Source: an uncultured Prevotellaceae bacterium (lineage in GTDB: Bacteria > Bacteroidota > Bacteroidia > Bacteroidales > Bacteroidaceae). Taken from it: DNA of 64,000 nt. Made by a program: the position numbers and the translations under genes. The notes under the pieces are model-generated. The model had not been told where the DNA came from. It saw only the letters and a list, made by a program, of their open reading frames with translations, and made no database searches. The stretch spans positions 101,416 through 165,415 of the forward strand of contig CAMHNI010000001.1 of assembly GCA_946186505.1 (NCBI GenBank), read 5' to 3'. Positions 50,906 to 59,446 of the stretch are shown piece by piece. Position 1 is the stretch's first letter; each line of letters starts with the position of its first letter.

Positions 50906-52864
50906 ATGAACAGGAAACAGATCCTCTCGGCTGTCATTATGCTGGCGGTGGGAAGTTTGGCTCAAGCCAAGAACTACACGCTGACATCGCCCGACGGCCG
51001 GCTACGCGTAGATATCAGCAACGGAGTGAACATCAGCGTCAGCCGACAGGGAAACGAATTGATCACCGTCAAGGCAGCACTAAACGGTACAGAAGCCAAG
51101 ATGTCGGGCGCACGGACCTCTAAGACAATACACGAGCACATCGTGAGCCCATTTTACAGACAGGCACAGTTCACCACTTCCTACCGTCAGGCTGACATTA
51201 GGCTCGACGACGGCTTCGGACTGCAGGTGCGGGCCTACGACGAGGGCATAGCCTACCGCTTCACTAACACCCGCAAGGCTGAAACCATCATCACCAACGA
51301 AACGGCGCTTTTCGGTTTTGCCGAAGAGACTAAAGCCTGGCTCTCCTACTCTACCAACCCCGAAAAGCCCTTCGCGATGGCCTTCCAGAACACCTACCAC
51401 GAGACGCTGCTAAGGGATGCCCGCCCGCTGCCCGCTTTCCTGCCGGCGACGGTTGACTGCGGCGACGTGAAGGTGACCATCCTCGAGAGCGACCTCCGCA
51501 GCTATCCCGGCATGTTCCTCAAGGCCGACGGCGACAATCTGACGGCCACCTTCGCACACTACCCCAAAAAGATGGACTACTACAAGTGGCGCGGCATGAG
51601 CTATGTCAGCCAGACCGAGGACTACATAGCCAAGAGCAGCGGCCCCAGAACCTACCCGTGGCGCGTGATGGCCATCACCGAGAAGGATGCCGAGATGCCC
51701 GTCAATAACCTCGTCTATGCCTTGGCCACGCCCAACAAGATTGGCGACGTCTCGTGGCTGAAGCCTGGCAAGGTGGCTTGGGACTGGTGGAACGACTGGA
51801 ACCTGCGCGGCATCGATTTCGAGGCGGGTATCAACACGCGTACCTATCAATACTATATTGACTTCGCCGCGAAGAACAAGCTGGCATACGTCGTGCTCGA
51901 CGAGGGCTGGTACGACTCCAGCAAGGGCGACATCATGAACCCCATTGCCGCCATCGACCTGCCTGCTCTTATCGAATACGGCCGGCAGAAGGGGGTCAGC
52001 ATCGTGCTGTGGACGGTGTTCAACGTGCTCGACGAGCACTTGAAGGAGGCTTGCGAGAAGTACGCCAAAATGGGCATCAAGGGCTTCAAGGTGGACTTCA
52101 TGGACCGCAACGACCAGACGGCAGTCGAAATGGCTGAGCGCATCGCCAAGACCTGCGCCGACTATAAGCTCTTCCTCGACTATCACGGCTACTTTGCCCC
52201 CACGGGCATGAGCCGCACCTACCCCAACATCATGAACTACGAGGGCGTCTTCGGTATGGAGGAGTGCCGCTGGGCGAAGAAGGAAACCGACATGCCTCTG
52301 TACGACGTCACCTTCCCCTTTATCCGCATGATGGCCGGACAGGTGGACTTCACACCAGGTGCCATGCGCAACGGCACGCGCGAAAATTGGGTGGTGTGCT
52401 ACCAGAACCCCGTGTCGATGGGCACGCGCTGCCACCAGGCCGCCTGCTACATCGTTCACGACTCGCCCTTCACCATGCTCTGCGACGCCCCCACGAACTA
52501 CGAGCTGGAGCCTGACTACACCAAGTTCATTGCCCAGATTCCCGACGAATGGGACGAGACCCGCGTACTGCAGGGCGAGATAGGCAAGTACATCGTCACC
52601 GCCCGCCGAAAGGGCGACGTATGGTATGTCGGCGGTCAGACCAACTGGGACCAGCGTACCATTGAGCTGCCCCTCAGCTTCCTCGGCGAAGGTTCCTACC
52701 TTGTCACCCTCCTCACCGACGGCATCAACGCCAACCACAATGCCGAAGACTACCACTTTGACCGCCAGACCCGCCACAACGGTGAGACGCTGACCGTCAA
52801 GATGGCCTCTGGCGGTGGCTTCGTCCTGAAACTCGGAAAAACATCTATCGTCGATCACATCTAA
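50906..52864 (+). CDS. Glycoside hydrolase family 97
   Basis: 652 residues with a signal peptide (MNRKQILSAVIMLAVGSLAQA). The N-terminal beta-supersandwich (TLTSPDGRLRVDISNG) and TIM barrel (KVAWDWWNDWNLRGIDFEAG) are classical GH97. GFKVDFMDRNDQTAVEMAER near residue 396 places an aspartate where retaining GH97 members (alpha-galactosidase type) have their nucleophile, rather than the inverting SusB-type arrangement; this substrate inference is moderate. Calcium-dependent, periplasmic. 19 nt after the GH127-like gene and 13 nt before the second GH127. Confidence 0.92.
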   Translation: MNRKQILSAVIMLAVGSLAQAKNYTLTSPDGRLRVDISNGVNISVSRQGNELITVKAALNGTEAKMSGARTSKTIHEHIVSPFYRQAQFTTSYRQADIRLDDGFGLQVRAYDEGIAYRFTNTRKAETIITNETALFGFAEETKAWLSYSTNPEKPFAMAFQNTYHETLLRDARPLPAFLPATVDCGDVKVTILESDLRSYPGMFLKADGDNLTATFAHYPKKMDYYKWRGMSYVSQTEDYIAKSSGPRTYPWRVMAITEKDAEMPVNNLVYALATPNKIGDVSWLKPGKVAWDWWNDWNLRGIDFEAGINTRTYQYYIDFAAKNKLAYVVLDEGWYDSSKGDIMNPIAAIDLPALIEYGRQKGVSIVLWTVFNVLDEHLKEACEKYAKMGIKGFKVDFMDRNDQTAVEMAERIAKTCADYKLFLDYHGYFAPTGMSRTYPNIMNYEGVFGMEECRWAKKETDMPLYDVTFPFIRMMAGQVDFTPGAMRNGTRENWVVCYQNPVSMGTRCHQAACYIVHDSPFTMLCDAPTNYELEPDYTKFIAQIPDEWDETRVLQGEIGKYIVTARRKGDVWYVGGQTNWDQRTIELPLSFLGEGSYLVTLLTDGINANHNAEDYHFDRQTRHNGETLTVKMASGGGFVLKLGKTSIVDHI

Positions 52865-52877
52865 AACCCTAAACAAT

Positions 52878-55298
52878 ATGAAAAAGCTCGTTTTATCCTT
52901 TATTCTTTGTTCTTTATTCTTTAGCCCTGCAAAGGCGCAGAAGGGCTATCCCATCACTCCCGTGCCTTTTACTGCCGTGAAGGTGACGCCTGGTACGTTC
53001 TGGGGACAGCGCCTGCAAGCCAGCCGCGACGTCACCGTGCCCCTGGCCTTCTCGAAGTGCGAGAGCGAGGGCCGCTACAAGAATTTTGACAATGCCGCCG
53101 CCCACCTGAAGGACCCTTCTAAGGTGTTCAAAGTGAATGGCGTGGGCTACTCGTTCGATGACACCGACCCCTACAAGACGCTGGAGGGTGCTGCCTATAT
53201 CCTGCAGACCTATCCTGACAAGAAGCTGGAGGCCTATTGCGACTCGGTCATCGACATCATCGCTTCGGCTCAGGAGCCCGACGGCTACCTCTATACCGCA
53301 CGCACACAGAACCCCGCCGACCCGCACCACTGGGCTGGCGACCGCCGCTGGGTGAAGGAGGAGGACCTTTCGCACGAGCTCTATAACCTGGGCCACATGG
53401 TCGAAGGTGCCGTTGCTTACTGGCAGGCTACGGGTAAGCGTAAGTTCCTCGACATTGCCTGCCGCTATGCCGACGTGGCCTGCAAGGAGGTTGGCCCCAA
53501 TCCCGGACAGATGTGTGTCGTTCCCGGTCACCAGATTGCCGAGATGGCTATGGCCCGTCTCTATCTGGCTACCGGTCAGAAGCGTTATCTCGACTTCGCC
53601 AAGTTCCTGCTCGACTATCGCGGCAAGACGCAGATTAAGAACGACTACAGCCAGAGCCACAAGCCCGTGGTTGACCAGGATGAGGCCGTCGGTCACGCCG
53701 TCCGCGCTGCCTACATGTATGCCGGTATGGCCGATGTGGCTGCCCTGACAGGCGATGAAGGCTACATCAAGGCTATTGACAATATCTGGGACAACATCGT
53801 AACGAAGAAGCTCTACATCACCGGCGGCATCGGTGCCACAGCCAGCGGCGAGGCCTTCGGCAAGAACTACGAGCTGCCCAACATGAGTGCCTACTGTGAA
53901 ACGTGTGCCGCCATCGGCAATGTCTATGTGAACTACCGCCTGTTCCTGCTTCACGGCCAGTCGAAGTACTACGATGTCTTGGAGCGCACGCTCTATAACG
54001 GCCTCATCAGCGGCGTGAGCCTCGAGGGCAACGGTTTCTTCTATCCCAACCCCTTGGAGTCGATGGGTCAGCACCAGCGCCAGGCATGGTTTGGCTGTGC
54101 CTGCTGCCCCTCCAACATCTGCCGTTTCATTCCCTCGCTGCCAGGTTATATCTACGCCGTGAAGGACCGCAACGTCTATGTCAACCTCTTCCTTAGCAAT
54201 AAGTCGAAGCTCACCGTCGGCGGTAAGAAGCTGCAGCTGAGCCAGACCACCAACTACCCGTGGGACGGCGACATCACCATCAATGTCGATCAGAACAGCG
54301 CCGGCCAGTTCGCCATGAAGATCCGCATCCCCGGATGGCTCAAAGGCCAGGTCGTTCCCTCCGACCTCTACACCTACACCGACAACAAGCGCCTCGCTGC
54401 CACCTGCAGTGTAAACGGCAATTCTGTTGACGTGGAACCCTCAGAGGACGGCTACCTCACCATTACCCGCAAGTGGAAGAAGGGCGATAAAATCCAACTG
54501 CACTTTGACATGCAGCCGCGCACAGTCCGTGCCAACCACAAGGTAGAGGCCGACCGCGGCATGGTCTCCATCGAGCGCGGCCCGCTGGTCTATTGTGCTG
54601 AGCATCCCGACAACTCGTTCGACATCATGAGTGCCCTCGTCAACCAGGAGCCCACCTTCCGTCTCGGCAAGGGTGAAGTGGCCGGCACGCCCATTACCAC
54701 CCTCATCACCGATGCCCAGACGCTCGACTTCAACAAGCAGGGCAAGCTGGTGACCAACGACCAGACGCTGACCCTTATCCCCTACTACGCCTGGTGCCAT
54801 CGCGGCTCGGGAAAGATGCGTGTCTGGCTGGCTCAGGACCTCAGTGCCACCACGCCTGCCCAGCCCGCTACACTCGCCTCAGAAAGTAAGGTCAGCGCCT
54901 CTATGAACCGCCTGCCCGCCCTCTCGGCCGTCAACGACCGTCTGGTGCCAAAGGGTGAGAACGACCGCTCCGTGCCCTACACCCACTGGTGGCCGAAGAA
55001 GGCCTCGACGGAGTGGATTGGCTACACCTTCCCACAGGAGGCCGAGGTCAGCTCATCGACCGTCTATTGGTTCAGCGACAAGCCCTGGGGCGGCTGCGCC
55101 GTTCCAAAGTCATGGCGCATCCTCTATCAGACAGCTGAAGGACAATGGAAACCCGTGGAGGGTGCCGATAGCTACCCTACCTATCCCGGCACCGCCAGCA
55201 CCGTGAACTTCACGCCCGTGAAGACCAAGGCCGTACGGTTAGAGGTGACGCTGCCCGACAACGACTCCGCAGGTCTCTTCGAGTGGTCGGTCAGATAA
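52878..55298 (+). CDS. GH127 beta-L-arabinofuranosidase
   Basis: 806 residues with a signal peptide ending SPAKAQ. The GH127 core starts FTAVKVTPGTFWGQRLQASR. The zinc site is seen as MSAYCETCAAIGN (Glu and Cys) and WFGCACCPSNICRFIPSLPG (Cys-Cys). KGDKIQLHFDMQPRTVRANH and a C-terminal discoidin-like sandwich (about 670-806, VYWFSDKPWGGCAVPKSWRI) follow. The enzyme class releases L-arabinofuranose through a cysteine nucleophile. Its transcript terminator lies inside the 3' end of the convergent pdxY gene. Confidence 0.92.
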   Translation: MKKLVLSFILCSLFFSPAKAQKGYPITPVPFTAVKVTPGTFWGQRLQASRDVTVPLAFSKCESEGRYKNFDNAAAHLKDPSKVFKVNGVGYSFDDTDPYKTLEGAAYILQTYPDKKLEAYCDSVIDIIASAQEPDGYLYTARTQNPADPHHWAGDRRWVKEEDLSHELYNLGHMVEGAVAYWQATGKRKFLDIACRYADVACKEVGPNPGQMCVVPGHQIAEMAMARLYLATGQKRYLDFAKFLLDYRGKTQIKNDYSQSHKPVVDQDEAVGHAVRAAYMYAGMADVAALTGDEGYIKAIDNIWDNIVTKKLYITGGIGATASGEAFGKNYELPNMSAYCETCAAIGNVYVNYRLFLLHGQSKYYDVLERTLYNGLISGVSLEGNGFFYPNPLESMGQHQRQAWFGCACCPSNICRFIPSLPGYIYAVKDRNVYVNLFLSNKSKLTVGGKKLQLSQTTNYPWDGDITINVDQNSAGQFAMKIRIPGWLKGQVVPSDLYTYTDNKRLAATCSVNGNSVDVEPSEDGYLTITRKWKKGDKIQLHFDMQPRTVRANHKVEADRGMVSIERGPLVYCAEHPDNSFDIMSALVNQEPTFRLGKGEVAGTPITTLITDAQTLDFNKQGKLVTNDQTLTLIPYYAWCHRGSGKMRVWLAQDLSATTPAQPATLASESKVSASMNRLPALSAVNDRLVPKGENDRSVPYTHWWPKKASTEWIGYTFPQEAEVSSSTVYWFSDKPWGGCAVPKSWRILYQTAEGQWKPVEGADSYPTYPGTASTVNFTPVKTKAVRLEVTLPDNDSAGLFEWSVR

Positions 55299-55315
55299 AA
55301 CAACAGTATAAGAAA

Positions 55316-56128
55316 TTACAACAGGTCGAGGCATTTCTCAACAGGGATGCCTCGATTTTTATCATCGGTATCACGATAACGGTCTATCATACGAAACACG
55401 GTATCCATAGCAGTACGCGTACACTGCATGAGCGGCTCACCGTTCAACAAATGACCGATAAGCACCGCCGAAAAAATATCACCTGTACCGTGAAACAAAC
55501 CAGGTATCTCCTCATACTCCAAATGAAAGTACTGGCCATTAAAGTGGTTGTAGCCACAGACAGAAGGCACCCCGTCAATACGACAGCTTGTAATGACAGC
55601 CGAACGACTGCCAATATCACGCAAACGGGCTAATAACTCACGTGCTTCCTGCCAGGTGATACCTTCTTGCTGAAACGGTGTATCAGTCAGATAACATGCC
55701 TCAGTATAGTTGGGGAACGTCAGATGGGCTACGGCCACCATCTCGCGCATTAACCGCACCTGCTTCTGGGTAACACCGTTATAGAGCCGACCGCCGTCAC
55801 CCATAATAGGATCTACAAAGACTATTGTACCGTGCCCACTTTGTTCACGACAGTAGTTGGCTACCAGGCGTGCCTGCTCATCGCTGAACATCAGACCAGT
55901 ACAGATAGCGTCAAAAGAGAAGCCCAACTCCTTCCATACGGGCAACGTCCCACGTATGTACTCCGTCGTGTCCTGGATATTGAACCGACCATAGTCAAGC
56001 GTGTTTGATACCAAGGCAGTAGGCAGACTATAAGTAGGTATGCCAAGGTAAGACAATATCGGCAACATAGCCACCATACCCACCTTGCTATACCCAACCA
56101 CGTCGTTGACCAGCAGTATTTGTTTCAT
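55316..56128 (-). CDS. pdxY: Pyridoxamine/pyridoxal kinase PdxY-like
   Basis: 270 residues of the ribokinase-like family. ILLVNDVVGYSKVGMVAM at the start, IVFVDPIMGDGGRLYNG in the middle, and the anion-hole motif GTGDIFSAVLIGHLL near the end are as in pyridoxal kinases. It phosphorylates B6 vitamers in the cytosol. The -7 box lies 9 bp upstream of the ATG, so its mRNA may be leaderless. The last codons contain the terminator for the opposite operon. Confidence 0.88.
   Translation of the reverse strand: MKQILLVNDVVGYSKVGMVAMLPILSYLGIPTYSLPTALVSNTLDYGRFNIQDTTEYIRGTLPVWKELGFSFDAICTGLMFSDEQARLVANYCREQSGHGTIVFVDPIMGDGGRLYNGVTQKQVRLMREMVAVAHLTFPNYTEACYLTDTPFQQEGITWQEARELLARLRDIGSRSAVITSCRIDGVPSVCGYNHFNGQYFHLEYEEIPGLFHGTGDIFSAVLIGHLLNGEPLMQCTRTAMDTVFRMIDRYRDTDDKNRGIPVEKCLDLL
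55326..55360 (+). terminator. Terminator of the glycoside hydrolase operon, inside pdxY
   Basis: A 9-bp perfect stem TCGAGGCAT/ATGCCTCGA (55326-55334 with 55347-55355) with a 12-nt loop is followed by TTTTT at 55356-55360. It lies 28 nt after the GH127 stop and within the last 15 codons of pdxY on the other strand. Confidence 0.75.
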
Positions 56129-56136
56129 CGTGGGTG

Positions 56137-56144
56137 CAAAGATA
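56137..56144 (-). promoter_or_regulatory. -7 box for pdxY
   Basis: The minus strand reads TATCTTTG, ending 9 bp before the ATG at 56128. Confidence 0.5.
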
Positions 56145-56185
56145 CTAATAATTTTAGAAAACAGAAATGATTTGGCAGGATTTTA

Positions 56186-56674
56186 CTAATACTCCTCCAG
56201 CATTTTCATAAACTTCTCCTTACGGCTAAGCTTCTGACGCCTGAAAAGCTTGCCGAACAGTCCTAATAGATTGGCTCCTCGTGAGGGATCGGCTGCTGCC
56301 AACTGCATTTCGGTTTTGTTCATTTTCAACTGCTTCTTCAGCTCTTTCAGCGCATCTTCGCCTTTACCCCTGCCAAAAACTGTCACCTCGGGCAGCCCCA
56401 TCAGCTTAGAAATGAGGAATATAGTGTCTTTCACTTCCTCTACGTTGATGATACGACTCTCGTACTTCACATGGGTTAGCGACAAGGTCCTGCACGAGTC
56501 AGGAACGGAAATGCAGCCCTTCCAGTCTGTTGTATCTGCTCTATGCGCGGAGCTCTGGACATTGACTCCACGGATAGGGACACGAGTCTCAACGTCAACA
56601 ACCACAAATCGGTGCTGACTCCTTACTGTCATACTCATCGTAACTAATAAGAAGAAAGTAACCAGTCGGAACAT
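56186..56674 (-). CDS. Small secreted protein with carboxypeptidase-regulatory-like domain
   Basis: 162 residues. Signal peptide MFRLVTFFLLVTMSMTVRSQ. The next 80 residues (HRFVVVDVETRVPIRGVNVQ, then LSLTHVKYESRIINV and a PEVTVFG motif) resemble the CarboxypepD_reg-like fold found at the N-terminus of TonB-dependent receptors. Here it stands alone, with a basic tail (KLFRRQKLSRKEKFMKMLEE). Function unknown. The promoter leaves essentially no 5' leader. Confidence 0.72.
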   Translation of the reverse strand: MFRLVTFFLLVTMSMTVRSQHRFVVVDVETRVPIRGVNVQSSAHRADTTDWKGCISVPDSCRTLSLTHVKYESRIINVEEVKDTIFLISKLMGLPEVTVFGRGKGEDALKELKKQLKMNKTEMQLAAADPSRGANLLGLFGKLFRRQKLSRKEKFMKMLEEY

Positions 56675-56678
56675 GGTG

Positions 56679-56707
56679 CAAAAGTAAGAAAAAAAGCATC
56701 ACAACAA
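56679..56707 (-). promoter_or_regulatory. Promoter for the small secreted protein
   Basis: The minus strand reads TACTTTTG at 56679-56686, with TTG at 56705-56707. The -7 box ends 5 bp before the ATG at 56674. Confidence 0.5.
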
Positions 56708-56801
56708 CTATTTGTCATTTGCTATTTAGAAAGAATTATCATGTGTTGACCTAATTTCAGTTAAATGTTCCGCTTATGTTGGAAATACAAAAATAAATGT
56801 G

Positions 56802-56809
56802 TAACTTTG
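56802..56809 (+). promoter_or_regulatory. -7 box for mnmG
   Basis: TAACTTTG, with GTTG about 20 nt upstream (56778-56781). Confidence 0.6.
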
Positions 56810-56858
56810 CCAAAACTTTCAAAAGGACAAAGACTATTTAGTCATAATAAAGAGGATA

Positions 56859-58781
56859 ATGATACAGAACTACGACGTGATAGTGATTGGTGGCGGACAT
56901 GCGGGTTGCGAGGCTGCAACAGCAAGTGCCAATATGGGTGCGCGGACGCTGCTCATCACGATGGACATGAACAAGATTGCGCAGATGTCGTGCAACCCAG
57001 CCGTCGGCGGCATTGCCAAGGGACAGATTGTGCGCGAGATAGATGCCCTTGGCGGACAGATGGGACTGGTGACCGATGCGACGGCCATTCAATTCCGGAT
57101 GCTGAACCGCAGCAAAGGGCCAGCCGTCTGGAGCCCCAGGGCACAATGCGACCGCGGTAAATTCATCTGGCAGTGGCGCCACGTGCTCGATGAAACGGAG
57201 AATCTTGACATCTGGCAGGACCAAGTGGAGGAGCTGGTCACGGAAACCCCTACTACTGCCCCCGATGGCGCTTCTATAGTGAAGGGGGTGAAGACGATTT
57301 GGGGGGCTGAATTCCATGCTCCTTGCATCGTGCTGACGGCCGGCACCTTCCTCAACGGGCTGATGCACATAGGCCGCCGCATGGTGAAGGGCGGGCGAAT
57401 AGCCGAACCTGCCGCCGAACGACTGACGGAGAGTATTACGATGCACGGCATACGCTCGGCCCGCATGAAGACTGGCACGCCCGTTCGCATAGACAAGCGG
57501 AGCATTCACTTCGAGGATATGACGCGACAAGACGGTGAGAACGACTACCTCCGTTTCTCGTATCTGGAGAACGAACGCCCTACCCTGCCCCAACTGCCTT
57601 GCTGGGAGTGCTACACCAACCCAGAGGTTCACGAGACGTTGCGCTCAGGATTGGCGGATTCACCGCTCTATAACGGTCAGATACAGTCGATAGGTCCGCG
57701 TTATTGTCCGTCGATTGAAACGAAGCTCGTGACCTTCCCTGACCGCGAACAGCACCTGCTGTTCTTGGAGCCCGAAGGAACTGACACCAACGAGATGTAC
57801 CTGAACGGCTTCTCGTCGTCGCTGCCGATGGACGTGCAGATAGCTGCACTGAAACATATACCAGCACTGAGGGACGTAAAGGTCTATAGGCCAGGGTACG
57901 CGATAGAATATGATTTCTTCGACCCCACGCAGTTGGAACATACGCTGGAATCAAAGATAATAGGCGGGTTGTTCCTGGCTGGACAGGTGAACGGCACAAC
58001 GGGCTACGAAGAAGCTGGCGGTCAAGGCACGGTGGCTGGTATTAACGCAGCGATGAAAGCTGGCTCTGCAGGTTGCTGTGGCACAGCAACAGGCAAGACG
58101 TTTACCTTGGCGAGAGACGAAGCCTACATCGGCGTACTGATAGACGACTTGGTGACAAAGGGCGTCGATGAACCATACCGGATGTTCACGTCGAGGGCCG
58201 AATACAGAATTCTGCTACGACAGGATGATGCCGACGCCCGACTGACAGAACGCGGCTATGAACTGGGAATCGTGAAAAGAGACCGTTACGACTGGTGGAT
58301 GGAAAAGAAGAAATTCATCGAAGAAATCGAAAGTTTCTGCGATTCGTTTGCCATCAAACCACGACGCATCAACAGTGCCTTGGAGGCCCTCGGCTCTACC
58401 CCACTCCAATACGGCTGCAAACTGACCGACCTCGTCAGTCGTCCGGAGCTGACCTTCGAGAAGCTGCAGGAGGTGATTCCGGAATTGAAAGAAATGCTGA
58501 ATCAACCGACAAACCGTTGCGAAGAAATCAGTGAAGCCGCCGAAATACGCATCAAATATAAAGGCTATATAGAGCGCGAAAAAATGGTTGCCGAGAAGAT
58601 GCACCGATTAGAGAACATCAAAATTCGAGGCCATTTTGACTACGCCAACCTGAACGCCATTTCGACCGAAGCGCGACAGAAACTGATGAAAATTCAGCCC
58701 GAGACGCTGGCACAGGCCAGCCGCATTCCAGGCGTAAGTCCGAGCGACATCAATGCCATGCTGGTGCTGATGGGGAGGTGA
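56859..58781 (+). CDS. mnmG: tRNA uridine 5-carboxymethylaminomethyl modification enzyme MnmG
   Basis: 640 residues. The FAD site is VIVIGGGHAGCEAATASANM. GTFLNGLMHIGRRMVKGGR, FDPTQLEHTLESKIIGGLFL and RMFTSRAEYRILLRQDDADA follow, as in all GidA/MnmG proteins. With MnmE it modifies the wobble uridine. It starts the run mnmG-apt-uvrC. In many bacteria this gene lies near the replication origin, which fits the parS sites next to apt. Confidence 0.97.
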   Translation: MIQNYDVIVIGGGHAGCEAATASANMGARTLLITMDMNKIAQMSCNPAVGGIAKGQIVREIDALGGQMGLVTDATAIQFRMLNRSKGPAVWSPRAQCDRGKFIWQWRHVLDETENLDIWQDQVEELVTETPTTAPDGASIVKGVKTIWGAEFHAPCIVLTAGTFLNGLMHIGRRMVKGGRIAEPAAERLTESITMHGIRSARMKTGTPVRIDKRSIHFEDMTRQDGENDYLRFSYLENERPTLPQLPCWECYTNPEVHETLRSGLADSPLYNGQIQSIGPRYCPSIETKLVTFPDREQHLLFLEPEGTDTNEMYLNGFSSSLPMDVQIAALKHIPALRDVKVYRPGYAIEYDFFDPTQLEHTLESKIIGGLFLAGQVNGTTGYEEAGGQGTVAGINAAMKAGSAGCCGTATGKTFTLARDEAYIGVLIDDLVTKGVDEPYRMFTSRAEYRILLRQDDADARLTERGYELGIVKRDRYDWWMEKKKFIEEIESFCDSFAIKPRRINSALEALGSTPLQYGCKLTDLVSRPELTFEKLQEVIPELKEMLNQPTNRCEEISEAAEIRIKYKGYIEREKMVAEKMHRLENIKIRGHFDYANLNAISTEARQKLMKIQPETLAQASRIPGVSPSDINAMLVLMGR

Positions 58782-58823
58782 ATTTCTGTGGGGAAACGCA
58801 GAACACAGCGGCGGCGCGGGCAA

Positions 58824-58839
58824 TGTTTCACGTGAAACA
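58824..58839. other. parS: parS-type ParB-binding site (1)
   Basis: TGTTTCACGTGAAACA, a perfect 16-bp palindrome identical to the widely conserved chromosomal parS consensus. It lies in the gap between mnmG and apt. ParB binds it to organise origin segregation. No parA or parB gene is in the window. Confidence 0.85.
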
Positions 58840-58896
58840 ACGGGCGACGTGTAACCGAGATAAGTAACTGAAAATGAACTATAAACAGAGAAGATT

Positions 58897-59424
58897 ATGA
58901 ACAACAAGACATTGATTGACAACCTGAGGTGCATCCCTGATTTTCCTAAGAAGGGTATCAACTTCCGCGACGTGACCACACTCTACAAGAGCGCCGAGTG
59001 CATGCAGATCATGCTCGACGAGCTCTACGAGATTTACAAGGACAAGGGCATCACCAAGATTGTGGGCATCGAGAGCCGCGGGTTTGTATTAGGAGCCGCC
59101 CTTGCCGGTAAGTTGGGCTGTGGTTTCGTGATGGCACGCAAACCGGGTAAACTGCCTGCAACAGTCATCAAGGAGTACTACTCCAAGGAATACGGTGTTG
59201 ACACCATCGAGATGCACATCGACTCCATCGACGAAAACGACGTTGTGCTGATACACGACGACCTTCTCGCAACTGGAGGAACGGCCAAAGCTGCCTACAA
59301 GCTGGTGAAGCATTTCCACCCGAAGCAGATATTCATCAACTTCATCATCGAGATTACAGACGAAGGATTGCACGGCCGCGACGAGTTCGAAGGCGTAGAT
59401 TTGACCACGCTCTTGACCATCTAA
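58897..59424 (+). CDS. apt: Adenine phosphoribosyltransferase
   Basis: 175 residues. The PRPP loop is VVLIHDDLLATGGTAKAAY; IPDFPKKGINFRDVTTLYKS and VGIESRGFVLGAALAGKL are signature segments. It salvages adenine to AMP. It is flanked on both sides by parS-type sites. Confidence 0.96.
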   Translation: MNNKTLIDNLRCIPDFPKKGINFRDVTTLYKSAECMQIMLDELYEIYKDKGITKIVGIESRGFVLGAALAGKLGCGFVMARKPGKLPATVIKEYYSKEYGVDTIEMHIDSIDENDVVLIHDDLLATGGTAKAAYKLVKHFHPKQIFINFIIEITDEGLHGRDEFEGVDLTTLLTI

Positions 59425-59440
59425 TGTTTCACGTGGAACA
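59425..59440. other. parS: parS-type ParB-binding site (2)
   Basis: TGTTTCACGTGGAACA directly follows the apt stop codon. It differs at one position from site 1 and matches the degenerate parS consensus. It lies 601 bp from the first site, in the 22-bp gap before uvrC. Confidence 0.82.
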
Positions 59441-59446
59441 CGCATT

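Noticed and set aside
51410..52876. 488-codon minus-strand frame inside GH97
   Set aside because: Antisense shadow with no domain; GH97 is clear on the plus strand.
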